A stretch of 64,000 nucleotides of DNA from Blepharisma stoltei (taxonomy: Eukaryota > Ciliophora > Heterotrichea > Heterotrichida > Blepharismidae): contig CAJZBQ010000053.1 in NCBI GenBank assembly GCA_914767885.1, positions 992,001-1,056,000 on the forward strand. Direction: 5' to 3'. A program made the translations under genes and the position numbers. Position 1 is the first letter of the stretch; every line of letters starts with the position of its first letter. A model generated the notes under the pieces. It was given only the letters and a program-made list of their open reading frames with translations. It did no database searches and was not told the DNA's origin. Shown piece by piece: positions 33,163 through 44,155 of the stretch.

Positions 33163-34258
33163 TTACTTATGAGCAACTATAACTAAAGCTTCAAACATCA
33201 AAAGTTCTTCTCTTTCACTAATTTCTGATACCAATTCTCTCAGCCTTGCAAGAATCCTACTATCAGTTTCTTCATTTTGGCTTTTCATTATCAGCTCTTT
33301 AGGAAAATGCGAAAAAAAATTCAAGCTTTCTTCAACCCCTACAGGTCCTTGTGGGGCTGCAGTATAATAACTATAAGTTTTGCTAAATCCAGCATCTCTG
33401 ACCATCTGTTTAAGCGCATCTTGATCATTTAAATAAAAAGGCGACCTTTTAGCAGGATACATATCTTCTCCAGCTATTTCTGAATTTGCTTTGTCTAATA
33501 GTCCTACAGATGTGCAATTTTCTCGTCGTCCCCACACTGAAAATACAGCAATTCCGCCTAGTGCTAAAATCCTATAAGCTTCTCTTAACATTGTATTAGC
33601 ATCAGGAACCAGCATTAATGATAAATTAGCTATTTCGGATTATTATGATTTTTATCATTAGGATTTTTAGTTAATTATTGGAAAAATTCATAAATAATGG
33701 GTATATGTATCTGTCGAAGAAATTATCCTCATATGGCAATGCATCATTTGAAGCTTGAATAAAATGGGTTCGAGGAAGATGCCTTTCTAAAGCTTTTTCT
33801 ATCATTAAGTCGCTTAAATCATTTGCCCATACTTCGGCTTCTGGAGGGAGATAGCTAAGGAGGATAGAAATTCCTTTTCCTGATCCACATGCAGCTTCAG
33901 CAATTTTGTGAGCATTTTTGAGGTTGAGGACTGGGAGAAGGGAATGATATATCCTAAAGCCTCAATTAGCGAGAGCTGAATATCTATATATTTAACAAAT
34001 TCTACGCAATTTAAATATAAAATTGTAGAATTAGCAAATTCACATAAAATAAAAAATTAAATTTTTCATATGTAATCAGAGAGCTATCCGATCATTAATT
34101 AATGGGCTGATTATTCCATAAGTCAGAGGCTATCCTATAACTTCTAAAAGAGACGCTGAAGTTTAAATAGAGCTTGTTAATGTTTCAGCTGTGCTTATAT
34201 ACCAATCCACTGTAGAGTTCCAAACAGATCTTAATTGCTCATTTGAAGGTGCTGTCAT
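33163..34258 (-). CDS. SAM-dependent methyltransferase (class I)
   Basis: Start ATG 34256-34258, stop TAA at 33163. With two IESs removed (183 and 73 bp) it is 279 residues. The Rossmann motif I reads KIAEAACGSGKGISILLSYL, motif II EVWANDLSDLMIEKA, then FIQASNDALPYEDNFFDRYI (motif post-II, acidic and Asp-Arg) and REAYRILALGGIAVFSVWGR (motif III, typical of UbiE/COQ5- and Methyltransf_11-like proteins). The substrate cannot be told from sequence. Both IESs interrupt conserved regions, so the gene is functional only after excision. Confidence 0.8.
33631..33703 (-). other. IES, 73 bp, TA-bounded
   Basis: TAs at 33631-32 and 33704-05. Removal joins NFFDRYI to ANLSLMLVPDAN. Confidence 0.7.
33985..34167 (-). 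other. IES, 183 bp, TA-bounded
   Basis: TAs at 33985-86 and 34168-69. It contains several stops. Removal joins ETLTSS to RYSALANWGFRIY. Confidence 0.6.
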
Positions 34259-34443
34259 TTATTATTAAATAGCTTGGCTAAGAAAGCATAAAATTTACGT
34301 TCACACCATTTACTGAATTTTCATGTAAAATGAAAACTTAAGAGTTTCTCTGCTATTCACTATATATTCATTAATTTATAAATAAACAACATTTTAGCCT
34401 ATTTCTTTTTTTCAATTTTATTTCTAGCATTGGTGGTATATTC

Positions 34444-35563
34444 ATGAAATTCTGCATAAAGCCAAACCCCCTACCAGAAAATAAATCAAAAGGATTTTAT
34501 AATAAAATAATAATGGACGCTGAATACAAAAGTGATCAAGAAAAGTATGCTCAAAAAATGTTTAATAATGAAATCAATTTATCTGATCTTGATTCATATA
34601 TAAATAAAATGGCGTCTTGGCCCAGGCAATACAATCTGGAGCACATTTTATTATATCCTACAAGGTTTCGCCAATCCAGAAATGGACAGCAATCCTAGGG
34701 AAGCAATTCTGGTAATGTATAGAGCCTAGTCCTAGTTAGCTTTCAGTATTGAATTTACCTCTAGGGAAAAGGTGGGTTCAGAGTTGGCCTAGCAAAGTCT
34801 ACAGACAATGCCTAGATCATTCGAGCATCTTCCCAGCCTGAAACTGAGAGTTGCGCCCCAGGTTTTGAGCTTATCCTTTTTAGTAATCACAAGAAATTGT
34901 ATTTTTTGCTGTCAACCTTGGCCTAGCCCAAGCAGGATGCCGCAGAAGTTCATAGTCTTCCCACTCAACACTGGAGCCAACAAGGCAAGGAGGAGACGGA
35001 GACACAGAACTCTATTTCGCATGCCCCATAGCGCCAGGCGGTTAAGAAGAGAAGAGGCCATACTCAAGCCGATACTCGTCTTATTAGTTATCTAACTCAA
35101 AGAAGTTCTTTCTATCGACGCTACAAAGAGGTTAAATCCCTGCAGCACCTTTGCTGACTGCTTTACAACAGTTAACAGCCAAACCTTCAATTAAGTTTAA
35201 GTTTAAGATCTTGATTCCTATATAGAAAGCCTAGTTAATGCTAAATTAAACGAAAAAATAGGCTCATTAATAGCAGAAAACAAAGAATTAAAAGAAAAAG
35301 TTTCACTTTTAGAAATTAGCTGTAGTACCCAGGCACAGATAAATAGAGAATTGCAAGAAAAATTAGATAATTTTGTAGCTGCTAGTGTAAAAGCTGATTT
35401 GCCATCTGCGCTTAAAGAGATCAATGAAAAATTGATGAAACTATCAAGCGAAAGCAAAGCATACTTTGAAAGCAATAGTTCTGTAGTCTACCACAATTGG
35501 ATTGAATTGGATGGAAGAATTAATGTTATAGCTGAAGATATGGAAAAGCTCATGCAAAATTAA
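34444..35563 (+). CDS. Small coiled-coil protein split by a retroposon-like element
   Basis: Start ATG 34444-34446, stop TAA 35561-35563. Removing 622 bp between the direct repeats joins NLSDLDSYI to ESLVNAKLNEKIG in frame: 165 residues. The C-terminal 110 residues form a coiled coil (IAENKELKEKVSLLEIS, INRELQEKLDNFVAA). Not recognised. A small decayed coiled-coil-like ORF lies downstream near 35950-36125. Confidence 0.65.
34585..35224 (-). mobile_element. Retroposon-like element in the 34444 gene, 18-bp duplication
   Basis: GATCTTGATTCATATATA at 34585-34602 and GATCTTGATTCCTATATA at 35207-35224. On the minus strand the 3' end is GACGCCATTTTATT. The duplication contains TATATA. Confidence 0.75.
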
Positions 35564-36333
35564 CTTTAAACATTTACTTGCCATAAATTTTAAAAGTTAT
35601 ATTAATGAGGATAGGAAAAGCTTCTATTTTTTTGGTAGTAAAATTTATGCAAAAATATTCAGTTATGGAATCGAGAACTAGCAGATTCAAAAAATTTCAC
35701 TGGTTCAATAAAAATTCACTTAAAATAATTAAGATCTGTTGCGAAATCAAACTCTAACTCTTCATAGGAGCTTGCTCTACGAGGTAAAGCATGGCTACCA
35801 GTGGCTAATAGAAGTTTTTACCGTTTATTTAGAACATTATTGTATAAATAAAATTTTTTAAGTTAAAAATAGATAAAATAAACTAGTTATTTATCTCATT
35901 GGGCTATAAAACTTCTATGGAGCTAAAACAATTGATATTTTTTTTAAAAATGTATGGCATCATCCGATCTGATCAAGTTAAAAAACTATCTCAATGCGTT
36001 ATAGAGTAAATTGCATGAACGGAAAATCTTAAAGGTTGCAGGAGACCTTAATAAAAAAATCTAGAGCAACGCTTGATGATTTAAAAACGCGTATACAAAG
36101 CCTAGAAGAAAATATCACTTCATAAAAGAAAAAATAAATCCACACTAATTAATATAATAAATTTATGTATCCAAATTCAATGTAAGCTTTATTAATGGCT
36201 TTTTCTTATTTTAAACGCTATTTTGATTGCCTAATATATATAAAAATCATACTATCTTTTCAATTAAAACTTGGCATGCACAAAGCATATAAGGAAAACA
36301 TTTGAAGACATTATAATTTATCCTAAGTTTACA
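35564..36333. other. Gene-free region with a possible decayed ORF
   Basis: Around 35950-36125 the plus strand encodes short helical pieces (SSDLIKLKNYLNAL, LDDLKTRIQSLEENITS) separated by two TAG codons. I see no intron or IES that removes them cleanly, so I treat it as decayed. The rest is AT-rich spacer. Confidence 0.4.
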
Positions 36334-38246
36334 TTAGATATCATGCTCATTATAAATCACCTGATCAACTAAAAAGAAGTTATTCGCGGCCTTTCTTCCC
36401 ACAATTTTTTCCAATTCGTTCCAAATCTACATATCTTTTACAATATCATCAGGCGTTTTCAGTTGTCTCTGTCTCTTCAAATATTCATAAATTTTTTCGA
36501 AATTTTCTTTTCCCAGTACATCAATAGCTTTGCTTCTATAATTATTTTTTGAAGTATTCATGCCAATATTTTTTGTTACCCCTTCACTTGTGTCTTCTTC
36601 GAAATCTTCATAAGGCTGATCACTATCATAGCTATCTTCACTGCAGCTCTCAAAATCGTCCTCATACTCATATTCGTTTTCCTCTTCTACTTCTTCTTTT
36701 ATTTCAGGACAAGAAATTTTTATAGCAATTTTTAATGAATTTTTAAATTTTTACTGGTATTTTATTTTTTTTTAAAAATAATTAAAAAAGGATAAATCTT
36801 GAGAAAAATTATCAGGGTCAAATAGTACAATTGTGTCTAGGGAATATGTGAAAATTTCTGTGTCCTCAGGGATATCGCAAGTTTCTTCATGCACCGTGTA
36901 GTAGTTTGTGTCGTTATTAATCATATCTAAAGGGTTGTAATCTGAAAGTCTCATTGTAGGGCGATCTGTTGTATAGTCTGTAGAAGGAGTATTGGTAACC
37001 GAAGCAGAAATCTCAAATTCGACGAGTGGGGTATTCGAAACCTCATAAGGGTCAAAAGAATCACTAGGCTCAAATAAGCTTTTTCTTTGCAATTTTCTAA
37101 TAGTTGAATCTCTATGTGACTCTCTTGCAGCTTCAGATAAAATTTTAGCCCTTTGGTCGGCTTCTTCCCTCTTTTTTCTCCTTAACCTTTCGCTAGGAGT
37201 TTCCGGCCTATCATTAGATAACGGCGAATCCGGGGCTTTTTTATTGTTACTTGTATCAGCAATCACCTTATTATACTGCTGCAAATAGCTTGAAAAAATA
37301 GGCAGGTTTAGCACAGAAGCTACACTAGACCGAGCATTCATGTCTTTTACCAGCATCATTTTTATTGCATCACCTATTTCTTTATTATAATCCCCGCTTA
37401 TAGGATCTGGAGACTCCCTTAAAATTTTCATGATTAATCCTAACAGATTATTTGCCAAAAAAGGATGCTTTAGCGTACACATTTCGTATAATAAGCATCC
37501 AAGGGCCCAAATATCGCTTTTATTTGTATATGGCCTGTTTTCGCATACCTCTGGGCTCATATAGTAAGGTGTCCCGACAACAGTGCTTGCGTGGTCATTT
37601 GTATTTTCTAGGACTTTCGAGATCCCAAAGTCACCTAATTTTATTCACCCGTCCTTTGTTAAATACACATTTGATGATTTTATGTCCCTGTGGAGGATTT
37701 TTTTCTTATGTAAATACTGTAAAGCACAAGAAAGCTGTACGAATCATTGGCAGATTTGGGATTCTGTAAAAAAGGACCGAGATTCTTTTTGTTTTTTAAT
37801 CCTTTGGGATAAATCGCCGCCTTGGCAATATTCCATGATAATGATAAGTTCGTTATTTTCTATAAAAGACTCAATGTAATGCACAATGTTAGGATGGTCG
37901 AGATTTTTTAAGACTTGAGCTTCTTGATAGGCTGCTTGGATTTCTTTTTCGCTTAAAGAGGCTAAAATAATTTTTTTCCCAATAAATGTTTCGTTTGTGG
38001 CTTTTTTAACTACAATTTGAGCGATTCCTAACTTTATACGATGAAAAAAACAGATTTTTTATTGGAATAATTCTTATTTAATTTAGATTTGATTGATTTT
38101 ATGCAAAATATTTTATTTTAAAATAGCATGATTTTTAATGCAAAATTTATGCAAATTTGTTGTAATACATTATGGAGTAAATAATTGATACCGAAATTGC
38201 CACGTCCTATTATTTCTTTTGCTTGATACTTGGAATCGAATGACAT
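36334..38246 (-). CDS. NEK-family protein kinase
   Basis: Start ATG 38244-38246, stop TAA 36334-36336. With a 15-nt intron and two inserts (164 and 72 bp) removed it is about 553 residues. The kinase domain is complete: IIGRGNFG (glycine loop, about 12-19), GKKI (catalytic Lys), [30 protein letters not shown] and [29 protein letters not shown], typical of NEK kinases. A basic coiled segment ([16 protein letters not shown]) and an acidic tail ([18 protein letters not shown]) lead to a C-terminal helical region resembling the NEK1/5 tail. NEK kinases act at cilia, basal bodies and spindles. The glycine loop is interrupted by an insert. Confidence 0.85.
36427..36441 (-). other. 15-nt intron in the NEK gene
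   Basis: The minus strand reads GTAAAAGATATGTAG. Removing it deletes an in-frame TAG and joins KTPDDI to [10 protein letters not shown]. Confidence 0.7.
36721..36792 (-). other. IES, 72 bp, TA-bounded
   Basis: TAs at 36721-22 and 36793-94. It includes TAA stops. Removal joins NFSQDL to [14 protein letters not shown] in the NEK gene. Confidence 0.6.
38023..38192 (-). other. Insert of about 152-164 bp in the NEK glycine loop
   Basis: Direct repeat GGTATC/GGAATC (minus strand; 38187-38192 and 38023-38028). Joining there gives [18 protein letters not shown] with canonical loop-to-lysine spacing. A TA-to-TA alternative of 152 bp is in frame too but adds KLGI after the loop. Confidence 0.55.
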
Positions 38247-38725
38247 TTATTAAAAGAATTAAATATTCATTGAGAAACAGCTAATTGTAGGTTATTAACT
38301 TATAGAAAATTATATTAATGCTAATTTAGGAGAGATAATATATAGGTTATGTAGAAGAAACAATTAGGATAGTTCTAATATTTTATTGTCAAAAAGTGGA
38401 GCCTCTATCTATTATCAGTTATATTGTAAAATATAATTTTTAAAATTATAAGCAATCTTTTCCCATTGGCAACATATAATTTTATTTTTATTTAAAAATC
38501 TAGATACTAATTTTTATCAATACAATAATAAGAATACAAAAGTTTTATATTATATTACTCTTTTAATATCTAAATTTTATGAAAAATCAGAAAACATGCT
38601 TACTCTAAAATCAAATTTAATTCAATAATTTACTCTAATTAAATTAAAAATAATTTCTTTAATAATTATAAAAGAGAGAATAACCTTATATCATAATTTT
38701 CTTTATATTGATTATTTACTTTAAA
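38247..38725. promoter_or_regulatory. Divergent spacer
   Basis: About 480 bp, extremely AT-rich, between two divergently transcribed genes (NEK and 38726). It should contain both promoters by position. No motif is recognisable. Confidence 0.25.
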
Positions 38726-39028
38726 ATGTTTAAGAACAAGCCAGCGCCAAGACTTGTAATTCACAAAAACATAATTGAAATGATAAAAGCCAAATCCAAA
38801 GAAAGAGAACAAGAAATGAGGTCAAAAGGACTTGGCAACCAAGCAGATCAACTTAGGCCTACTTCTGCATTTATTTGTGAAATTTGCAAAAAACTGAAGC
38901 TTCCTAAACCTCCACATGTAATTTTAGAGCAATCATCTCAATTCTGCGCTTGCAATTCCTCGCTACGTATGGTTTACAGTCCTTTTCACTCAAATATAGC
39001 TAAAAAAAAGCTTACCTTTCACCCTTAG
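38726..39028 (+). CDS. Small basic protein with CxxC and CxC, unknown
   Basis: Start ATG 38726-38728 (MFKNKPAPRLVIHKN), stop TAG 39026-39028: 100 residues. I chose this ATG because the upstream in-frame start at 38708 lies in AT-rich leader. A basic helix (MIKAKSKEREQEM) is followed by CEICKKLKLPKPPHV and QFCACNSS, perhaps a zinc site. Not recognised. Confidence 0.5.
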   Translation: MFKNKPAPRLVIHKNIIEMIKAKSKEREQEMRSKGLGNQADQLRPTSAFICEICKKLKLPKPPHVILEQSSQFCACNSSLRMVYSPFHSNIAKKKLTFHP

Positions 39029-39127
39029 TTAGGAGCGAATAATTAGAAAAATCTCTCTTTTGGGAAAATTAGCACCTTTCCTTATAAAATAAATTTTTTT
39101 AATATTCATTTTTTTCACAAAAAAATA

Positions 39128-39711
39128 ATCCGATATATATTAGATTAGATTAGGCAAATTATTTTAAGTTCCCACTTCCAGTATCACCATATAATCCCTA
39201 GCGATCGCTGTGGGGTAGTCGTCAAAAGACTAAAAAGCCAAGATAGTATCCCTTTTGATCTGGTCATATGGATTTTTCAGGTAGGCCATTTCCAGCTTCA
39301 AAGTTACCATTAGCAAACTCTGCTTAGCTCTGGCCAGATCAGCCTGCACGGACACTTTTAGACCGGAGAGACTAGCCTTTAGAATCTTGTCGAACCTGTC
39401 TTCCCCTTTTCCCCGGATCAGCTCCGAAAGAAAAACTCAACACGTTTGCGCTTGTTCGGGACAGGCCACAAATCAACCAAGGTAGGCAAGTCGCTCTGCC
39501 TCTATGAGCATCCATTCTGGGCCTGGGCATTACTAGCAAAAAGATGCAAGAAACTGATGCTCGGCGAAGCTAGTGCTGGGCCTCTCGCTTCAAGGCTAAT
39601 CCAGTCTTGGGCAACTCGCTGCAACAAAAATCACGCCTGGATGCACATAAGGACACTCTCACGGAGAGGACGGGTCTCTTGTCGCTATTCATTTTATATA
39701 TATCCGATATA
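39128..39711 (+). mobile_element. Retroposon-like element, perfect 10-bp target duplication
   Basis: ATCCGATATA at 39128-39137 and 39702-39711. The 5' end ATTAGATTAGATTAGG, then AGTTCCCACTTCC, and the 3' end ATTCATTTTATATAT match the element in the receptor gene (19397-20049). Shared internal blocks include AAAACTCAAC and GACAGGCCACA-like sequence. Confidence 0.75.
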
Positions 39712-39869
39712 ATTGCCTTAAGCTAAATTTATTGTCCACATCTTTTAAAAACATAATTTTTTTAATTTAAATAAGATTGCAAATTGTATTTTTAAAATTC
39801 GAAATAGAAAATTAAAAAAATAAACTTACTAATTGTCTAGTGAGGAAGAAATTAGTTGCTCGCTAACCA

Positions 39870-41457
39870 TTGGGGAGAGAAATTAGCTTAACCAGCAGTT
39901 TTAACCCTTCAATATTAAGATCAAGAAGCAAGCCCATAAACTTAAAAAATCATTCTGAAAAAAACCTTGTGGCTACAGGTGTTAGAATTACTACTGAGCA
40001 AAGAAAGCGGAGTATTTCAGTGCCAGATAGTAACAGATTTGAATTTACCACCCCTATCCCTGACCTTACATACTATGAAACAATTGAGCGTGAATATAAA
40101 TACCTAATATTTAAAGGAAATAATTCCTCACTTATACAAAGCATACTTAAGCTTCGTCCAAATTGATCAGAAGCGGAAAACGGGAGACAAAGCCTGCAAT
40201 TTATATGACATCCTACATCGGTAAAGGCTAGATTTGATAGACTTATGCCTTATCTGCCAATTCAAGTGATTAATCACTTTGAATTTCATGCGCAGCTTAG
40301 TAATAAATTACTGCTATACAATAATATGGTGAATTATTGCAGGCTGAAATCTATTGACATCACGAAGCTGATGCCAATTATATTGAAATGCCTTTAGTGG
40401 GCGACAAGGAAACAGATTAAAATTTCTATTGGGAAAATAAAGGGAAAATACTATACTTTTCCTTTGAATGTTGGATCCAAAGATTTCACAGCACAAATGA
40501 GCAAATTTATCGGTTTTTTTAAAACTTGCTCCTCTAGTGATAGTAAAAACTTTTGGCTTTTAAAACCTTCTGGTTTTAACAGAGGAAGAGGGATTCATAT
40601 ATTTAATGAAATTTCAACATTAAGAAGCCTTTTAGCTGACACGCAATTTTCTTCACAGAACCCATCAAAGACTACAGGCCTAATCAAAAAATCTCCATTC
40701 AGTACAAAATTTGTACTCCAAAAATATATAAAATTTTCCATAAATTTCCTCTCAAAATTTTCAGCTAAAATACCTAAAAATTCCACATGCCAATTATAGA
40801 AAAAGATATATAGAAAATCCATTACTAATTGATGGCAGAAAATTTGATATCAGGGTATGAGTATTAATTACCCACGAATATGACTGTTTTTTCTTTTCCC
40901 AAGGCTATTTGCGAACATCTTCAGAATCCTTCACTTTAGACGAAGACAAGTTGACTAGTGAATACATACATCTTACCAACAACGCCATACAAAAAGACGG
41001 TAGCGGATATGGGAAATTCGAGGCAGGAAACCAACTTCCTTTTTCATTTTTACAAAAATATTTAAATAAGCAATTTCCTAGCATAACCAGCCCATTAGAA
41101 AGACTTGTAACATCTATGAAAGAGCTAGTTGCACATAGCTTAAAATCAGTCAAAGGAAAATTAAATCCTAACAACCGTCAATTCTGCTTCGAAATTTTTG
41201 GCTATGATTTTATAATAGATTCTACTATGAAGCCATGACTTATAGAATGCAATACAAATCCTTGCTTAGAGCTCTCTTCTCCTTTACTCCAGCAATTAAT
41301 ACCAAGAATGGTAAATGATGCGTTTAAGCTTACGCTTGACGTGATTTTCCCTATTAAAAGCTCATATTCTCTAAATATTCCTACTATTGTACATTTGCAA
41401 GAGCATAACCAATGGGAATTTTTAGTGTCCTTAAAGAAAAGCAGCTGTAATGATTAA
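39870..41457 (+). CDS. Tubulin-tyrosine-ligase-like (TTLL) protein, 5' end unresolved
   Basis: TTLL signatures are FWLLKPSGFNRGRGIHIF (nucleotide-binding, KPS..GRGI), [76 protein letters not shown]. These enzymes add Tyr, Glu or Gly to tubulin, fitting a ciliate. The frame needs an 82-bp IES (40731-40812), a 34-bp removal (40420-40453) and a small removal near 40329 (14, 20 or 26 nt). No ATG exists between 39721 and 39870, and a TAA precedes GREISLTSS, so the true N-terminus lies beyond another insert. The stop TAA is 41455-41457, touching the next gene's stop. Confidence 0.75.
40329..40342 (+). other. Small unit to be skipped in the TTLL gene (about 14-26 nt)
   Basis: The frame before ends ..LLLYNNM and the frame after begins AEIYWHHEADANYIEMPLV. 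A 14-nt GT..AG unit (40329-40342), or 20 or 26 nt between TAs, would each restore the frame. A 14-nt intron would be shorter than the usual 15; I cannot choose. Confidence 0.35.
40420..40453 (+). other. IES, 34 bp, TA-bounded
   Basis: TAs at 40418-19 and 40452-53. Removal takes out a TAA and joins VGDKETD to YTFPLNVGSKD. Confidence 0.5.
40731..40812 (+). other. IES, 82 bp, TA-bounded
   Basis: TAs at 40729-30 and 40811-12. Removal joins FVLQKYI to [14 protein letters not shown], a conserved TTLL block. Confidence 0.75.
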
Positions 41458-41850
41458 TTATTTTTTACTTAAAATTTTCCCAGCTTTACTTATAGACAAT
41501 AACCCATATTCCAAACAATATTTCTGAGCCATCGGACTGTTTGGGTTTTCTTGGTACAAACTTTCATAAAATGCCCTCATAGGGTCGTCTAAAGAAGGCT
41601 CAGGGTACTTTTGCCCAGGCTTTCGCTGGCCATCTTCACCTAAAAATTTTTTTTCTCGCTTAGAGCTTGTTTTCTTTGCTGGCTTTTTTTGCATAAGTTT
41701 CATTTCTGCAGCATTTACACACAAGCTACTAATTTTAGAGGTTATTGTATCTTTTGGAGGAGGCTTAAAGTATTTTGCGAGATTTTTTTTTTTAGAAATT
41801 TTTGTGTACGTGATTTGAGCTTTGGGTTCCTCAACTTCTTCTTTGCCCAT
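41458..41850 (-). CDS. Small basic protein, unknown
   Basis: Start ATG 41848-41850, stop TAA 41458-41460: 130 residues, no insert. It is Lys-rich with a Pro-rich middle (KYFKPPPKDT, GQKYPEPSLDDPMRAFYESLY). Not recognised. Its stop codon directly abuts that of the convergent TTLL gene (no base between), so the two transcripts must overlap. Confidence 0.6.
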   Translation of the reverse strand: MGKEEVEEPKAQITYTKISKKKNLAKYFKPPPKDTITSKISSLCVNAAEMKLMQKKPAKKTSSKREKKFLGEDGQRKPGQKYPEPSLDDPMRAFYESLYQENPNSPMAQKYCLEYGLLSISKAGKILSKK

Positions 41851-41904
41851 TATGAATTATTGGATAAGAATAAAGAGGGGATTATTTATTAAAAAATAAC
41901 ATAA

Positions 41905-43444
41905 TTAAACTGGAATATTTTGTGGGAAAATCCTATGCATTTCTTGATCAGAAAAATCGCCCCGACCTTCTACTGGGTAAAATAAGCTCCAGACGTCTGG
42001 CAACGCTGTTGGGTTGTGTGTAAAAACTTGCTGGTAAAGTAGCCTTGGACTATCAAAAGTTGGTCCTTCTGACAAAAAGATCGGCATTTCCCAGTTTAAA
42101 ATTGCATAGCACATTAGCCCAAAGCTGTATAAAGATACCGCAGAAAAAGCCATATTTAAAAACCCATACACATAATGGTATCTATAAATAATAAATGCAG
42201 TGATTATAAAGCAGGTAATTCTTGGATAAAAAGCAGCTGATTTTTTGGTCCGAATCATTATAAGCGAAAAAAATTCAATTAAGCTGAAAAGGTTATAAAA
42301 TCTTTCGTCAAGACCTAAAGGATATATATTTTTATATAATAAATAAATAATTTATTATAGGAGTTTTAAGTTTTATAAAAAATTAGCAAAATTTGTATAA
42401 ATTTTCTAAAACGCCGTATGTCCAGAGGATAGAGGCACCGATGTACATCATATAAAACACAAAAAGCATTAAGAGAAATGCCATTATGAGCCTGAAGCTG
42501 CTTTTATTAGCATGAGATAGTGCATAAGCTGGCTCTCCAATTCATGGAAAGGCAAAATATGCAATATATCGGCAGTTAGGATTTATAAACCTAAAACAAG
42601 GACAGCTTAGCAAGGCTAATAAAAAAGCGGATGACCCTACAATTGCGAATCTACATATAAGTCCTGTCACCAACGATATTATAGCAAACCAGTAAAAAGC
42701 TCTGAAAACGTCCCAAATTCTTCCTAAGTTTCCTATATGTTTTTTCTCACTTACATATTCTTTAGTCCATATCCAATAATTCCCATTTCCCAAATTCTTC
42801 ATCATCCCTCCATAGTCGCTAAAAACACTAATAATTTGGTTCATTATATAGCCTAGGACTGCTTTTCGCTCAGCTTAGGCTGGTTGGTTTGGCTATAATC
42901 GTATCCAATTCTTCCAGAACTGTAAAATAAATCCTCACCTAAGCTAAAAGAACCCCTAAGTTATAATCGTATCCCTCTCATTCATCATCCCAGCAATATT
43001 TCATAGCCCAGTCAATATAAGATCTTCCCTTTCTATAGTAATATTGTGTACTTGAAACCCTTTCCTTTCTCTTACTTCTTTATTTAAAAAAATTGACTGT
43101 CTTTGCGTAGAAAATTCATATGAGTAGCTGCTGATGTTTATGAGGAAAATGTCTTCAGGGAATATGGTTTGGGTTATGTTTGTGCTGCAGTGGGAGGATA
43201 TAGGAAGGCTTAAGTTAAATTCTGGAGAAGTATAGCTGGGACAGTCTGAGAGCAGCTGATGGGAGATTGCTTTAGCTAGAATAGTTCCATCATTTACATA
43301 AAGAGAGTGAAATGTAATGAGACAGACCAGTTCTAGTGTTCCAATTAATCAGCAAAAAGCCATGAGCATCCTGAATGAATAGTGAATACTCCTTTGTTTT
43401 AAAAGCACGTCATAAATTCTGAATAGAGAACGTTCATATTCCAT
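41905..43444 (-). CDS. Multi-pass membrane protein, unknown function
   Basis: Start ATG 43442-43444, stop TAA 41905-41907. Removing IESs of 108 and 73 bp gives one frame of 452 residues. There is an N-terminal hydrophobic helix (LIGTLELVCLITF), a lumenal-looking domain of about 120 residues with cysteines and NxS/T sites, then at least five further helices (FYWFAIISLVTGLI, SAFLLALLSCPCF, LIMAFLLMLFVFYMMYIG, ITCFIITAFIIY, FSAVSLYSFGLMCYAIL) and a soluble tail. I do not recognise the family. Without the 108-bp removal the gene would look like two genes 8 bp apart. Confidence 0.65.
42323..42395 (-). other. IES, 73 bp, TA-bounded
   Basis: TAs at 42323-24 and 42396-97. Removal joins YGVLENLY to PLGLDERFYN. 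Confidence 0.65.
42854..42961 (-). other. IES, 108 bp, with imperfect inverted ends
   Basis: TAs at 42854-55 and 42962-63. Both ends carry AGCTTAGG-containing inverted sequence. Length is a multiple of three, but it holds TAG and TAA. Removal joins MMNERDTII to GYIMNQIISVF. A 13-bp direct repeat (GGATACGATTATA) also lies at its left end and inside it. Confidence 0.6.
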
Positions 43445-44155
43445 TTTGTTAATTAATATTAAAGTTTGTAATAAGACTTCTTAAATTAATAATTATTCAA
43501 TGGAATTTGTTAAAGCATGCTTCTTTATCATTTTGTATATAAAATACTGGTGCTATTGATGCTGATAAATAAAAATTATGAAATAAATGATATATAGAGC
43601 TTTCCTTTGGATTATCCAGTGCAAAAAAATTGAAATCTAATTATGAGGAAATTACGAAGCAAGCACAATATTTTTAATCATATAGAGAGCCCATAAGAAT
43701 CTGCTATGCAATTCATTATGATTTAAACTATGGAAAAACTACTGTTTTATCTTTAAATGAGAATATTTCTTCAGTGTTAGTATTATTTGCAAATAATCAT
43801 AAATGTTGTAGCTGTAATAAAGCAAAATATATTTACTGCTAATGCAGTATAATACGACTCTATACAATGATATTTATAATTTTTCCTCAGCAGCATTAAT
43901 TTTTATTAACTTTTAGCACATTTTTCGCATCTTTTTCTAGATGCTCCCTTTGAAAATCATTTTCCAGGTTTTTGCGGGATTCCATTATTTCTCATTTCAC
44001 AAATGATATCCTCGATAACCTCTCCACCACAAATCTAGCTTAAATTTTCCTATCTTGTTTAATTTTCGTCTCATCCACTTTACAAATTTCACTCCTGCAC
44101 CCACCAATTCCCTCCAACTCTCACATCTCCAATATTTAAATCTTCATAATAAAAA
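43445..44155. other. Spacer with a doubtful small ORF
   Basis: On the minus strand 44126 down to 43911 reads MWELEGIGGCRSEICKVDE.., one TAA, then ARFVVERLSRISFVKWEIMES.. and a stop. A single TAA breaks it and I see no intron. It may be a decayed or IES-bearing small gene. The rest is AT-rich. Confidence 0.3.

Noticed and set aside
42853-42960. Reading RGSFSLGEDLFYSSGRIGYDY.. as the C-terminus of the membrane protein
   Set aside because: It is out of frame by one base with no intron to explain it. The 108-bp TA-bounded IES gives a single in-frame protein.
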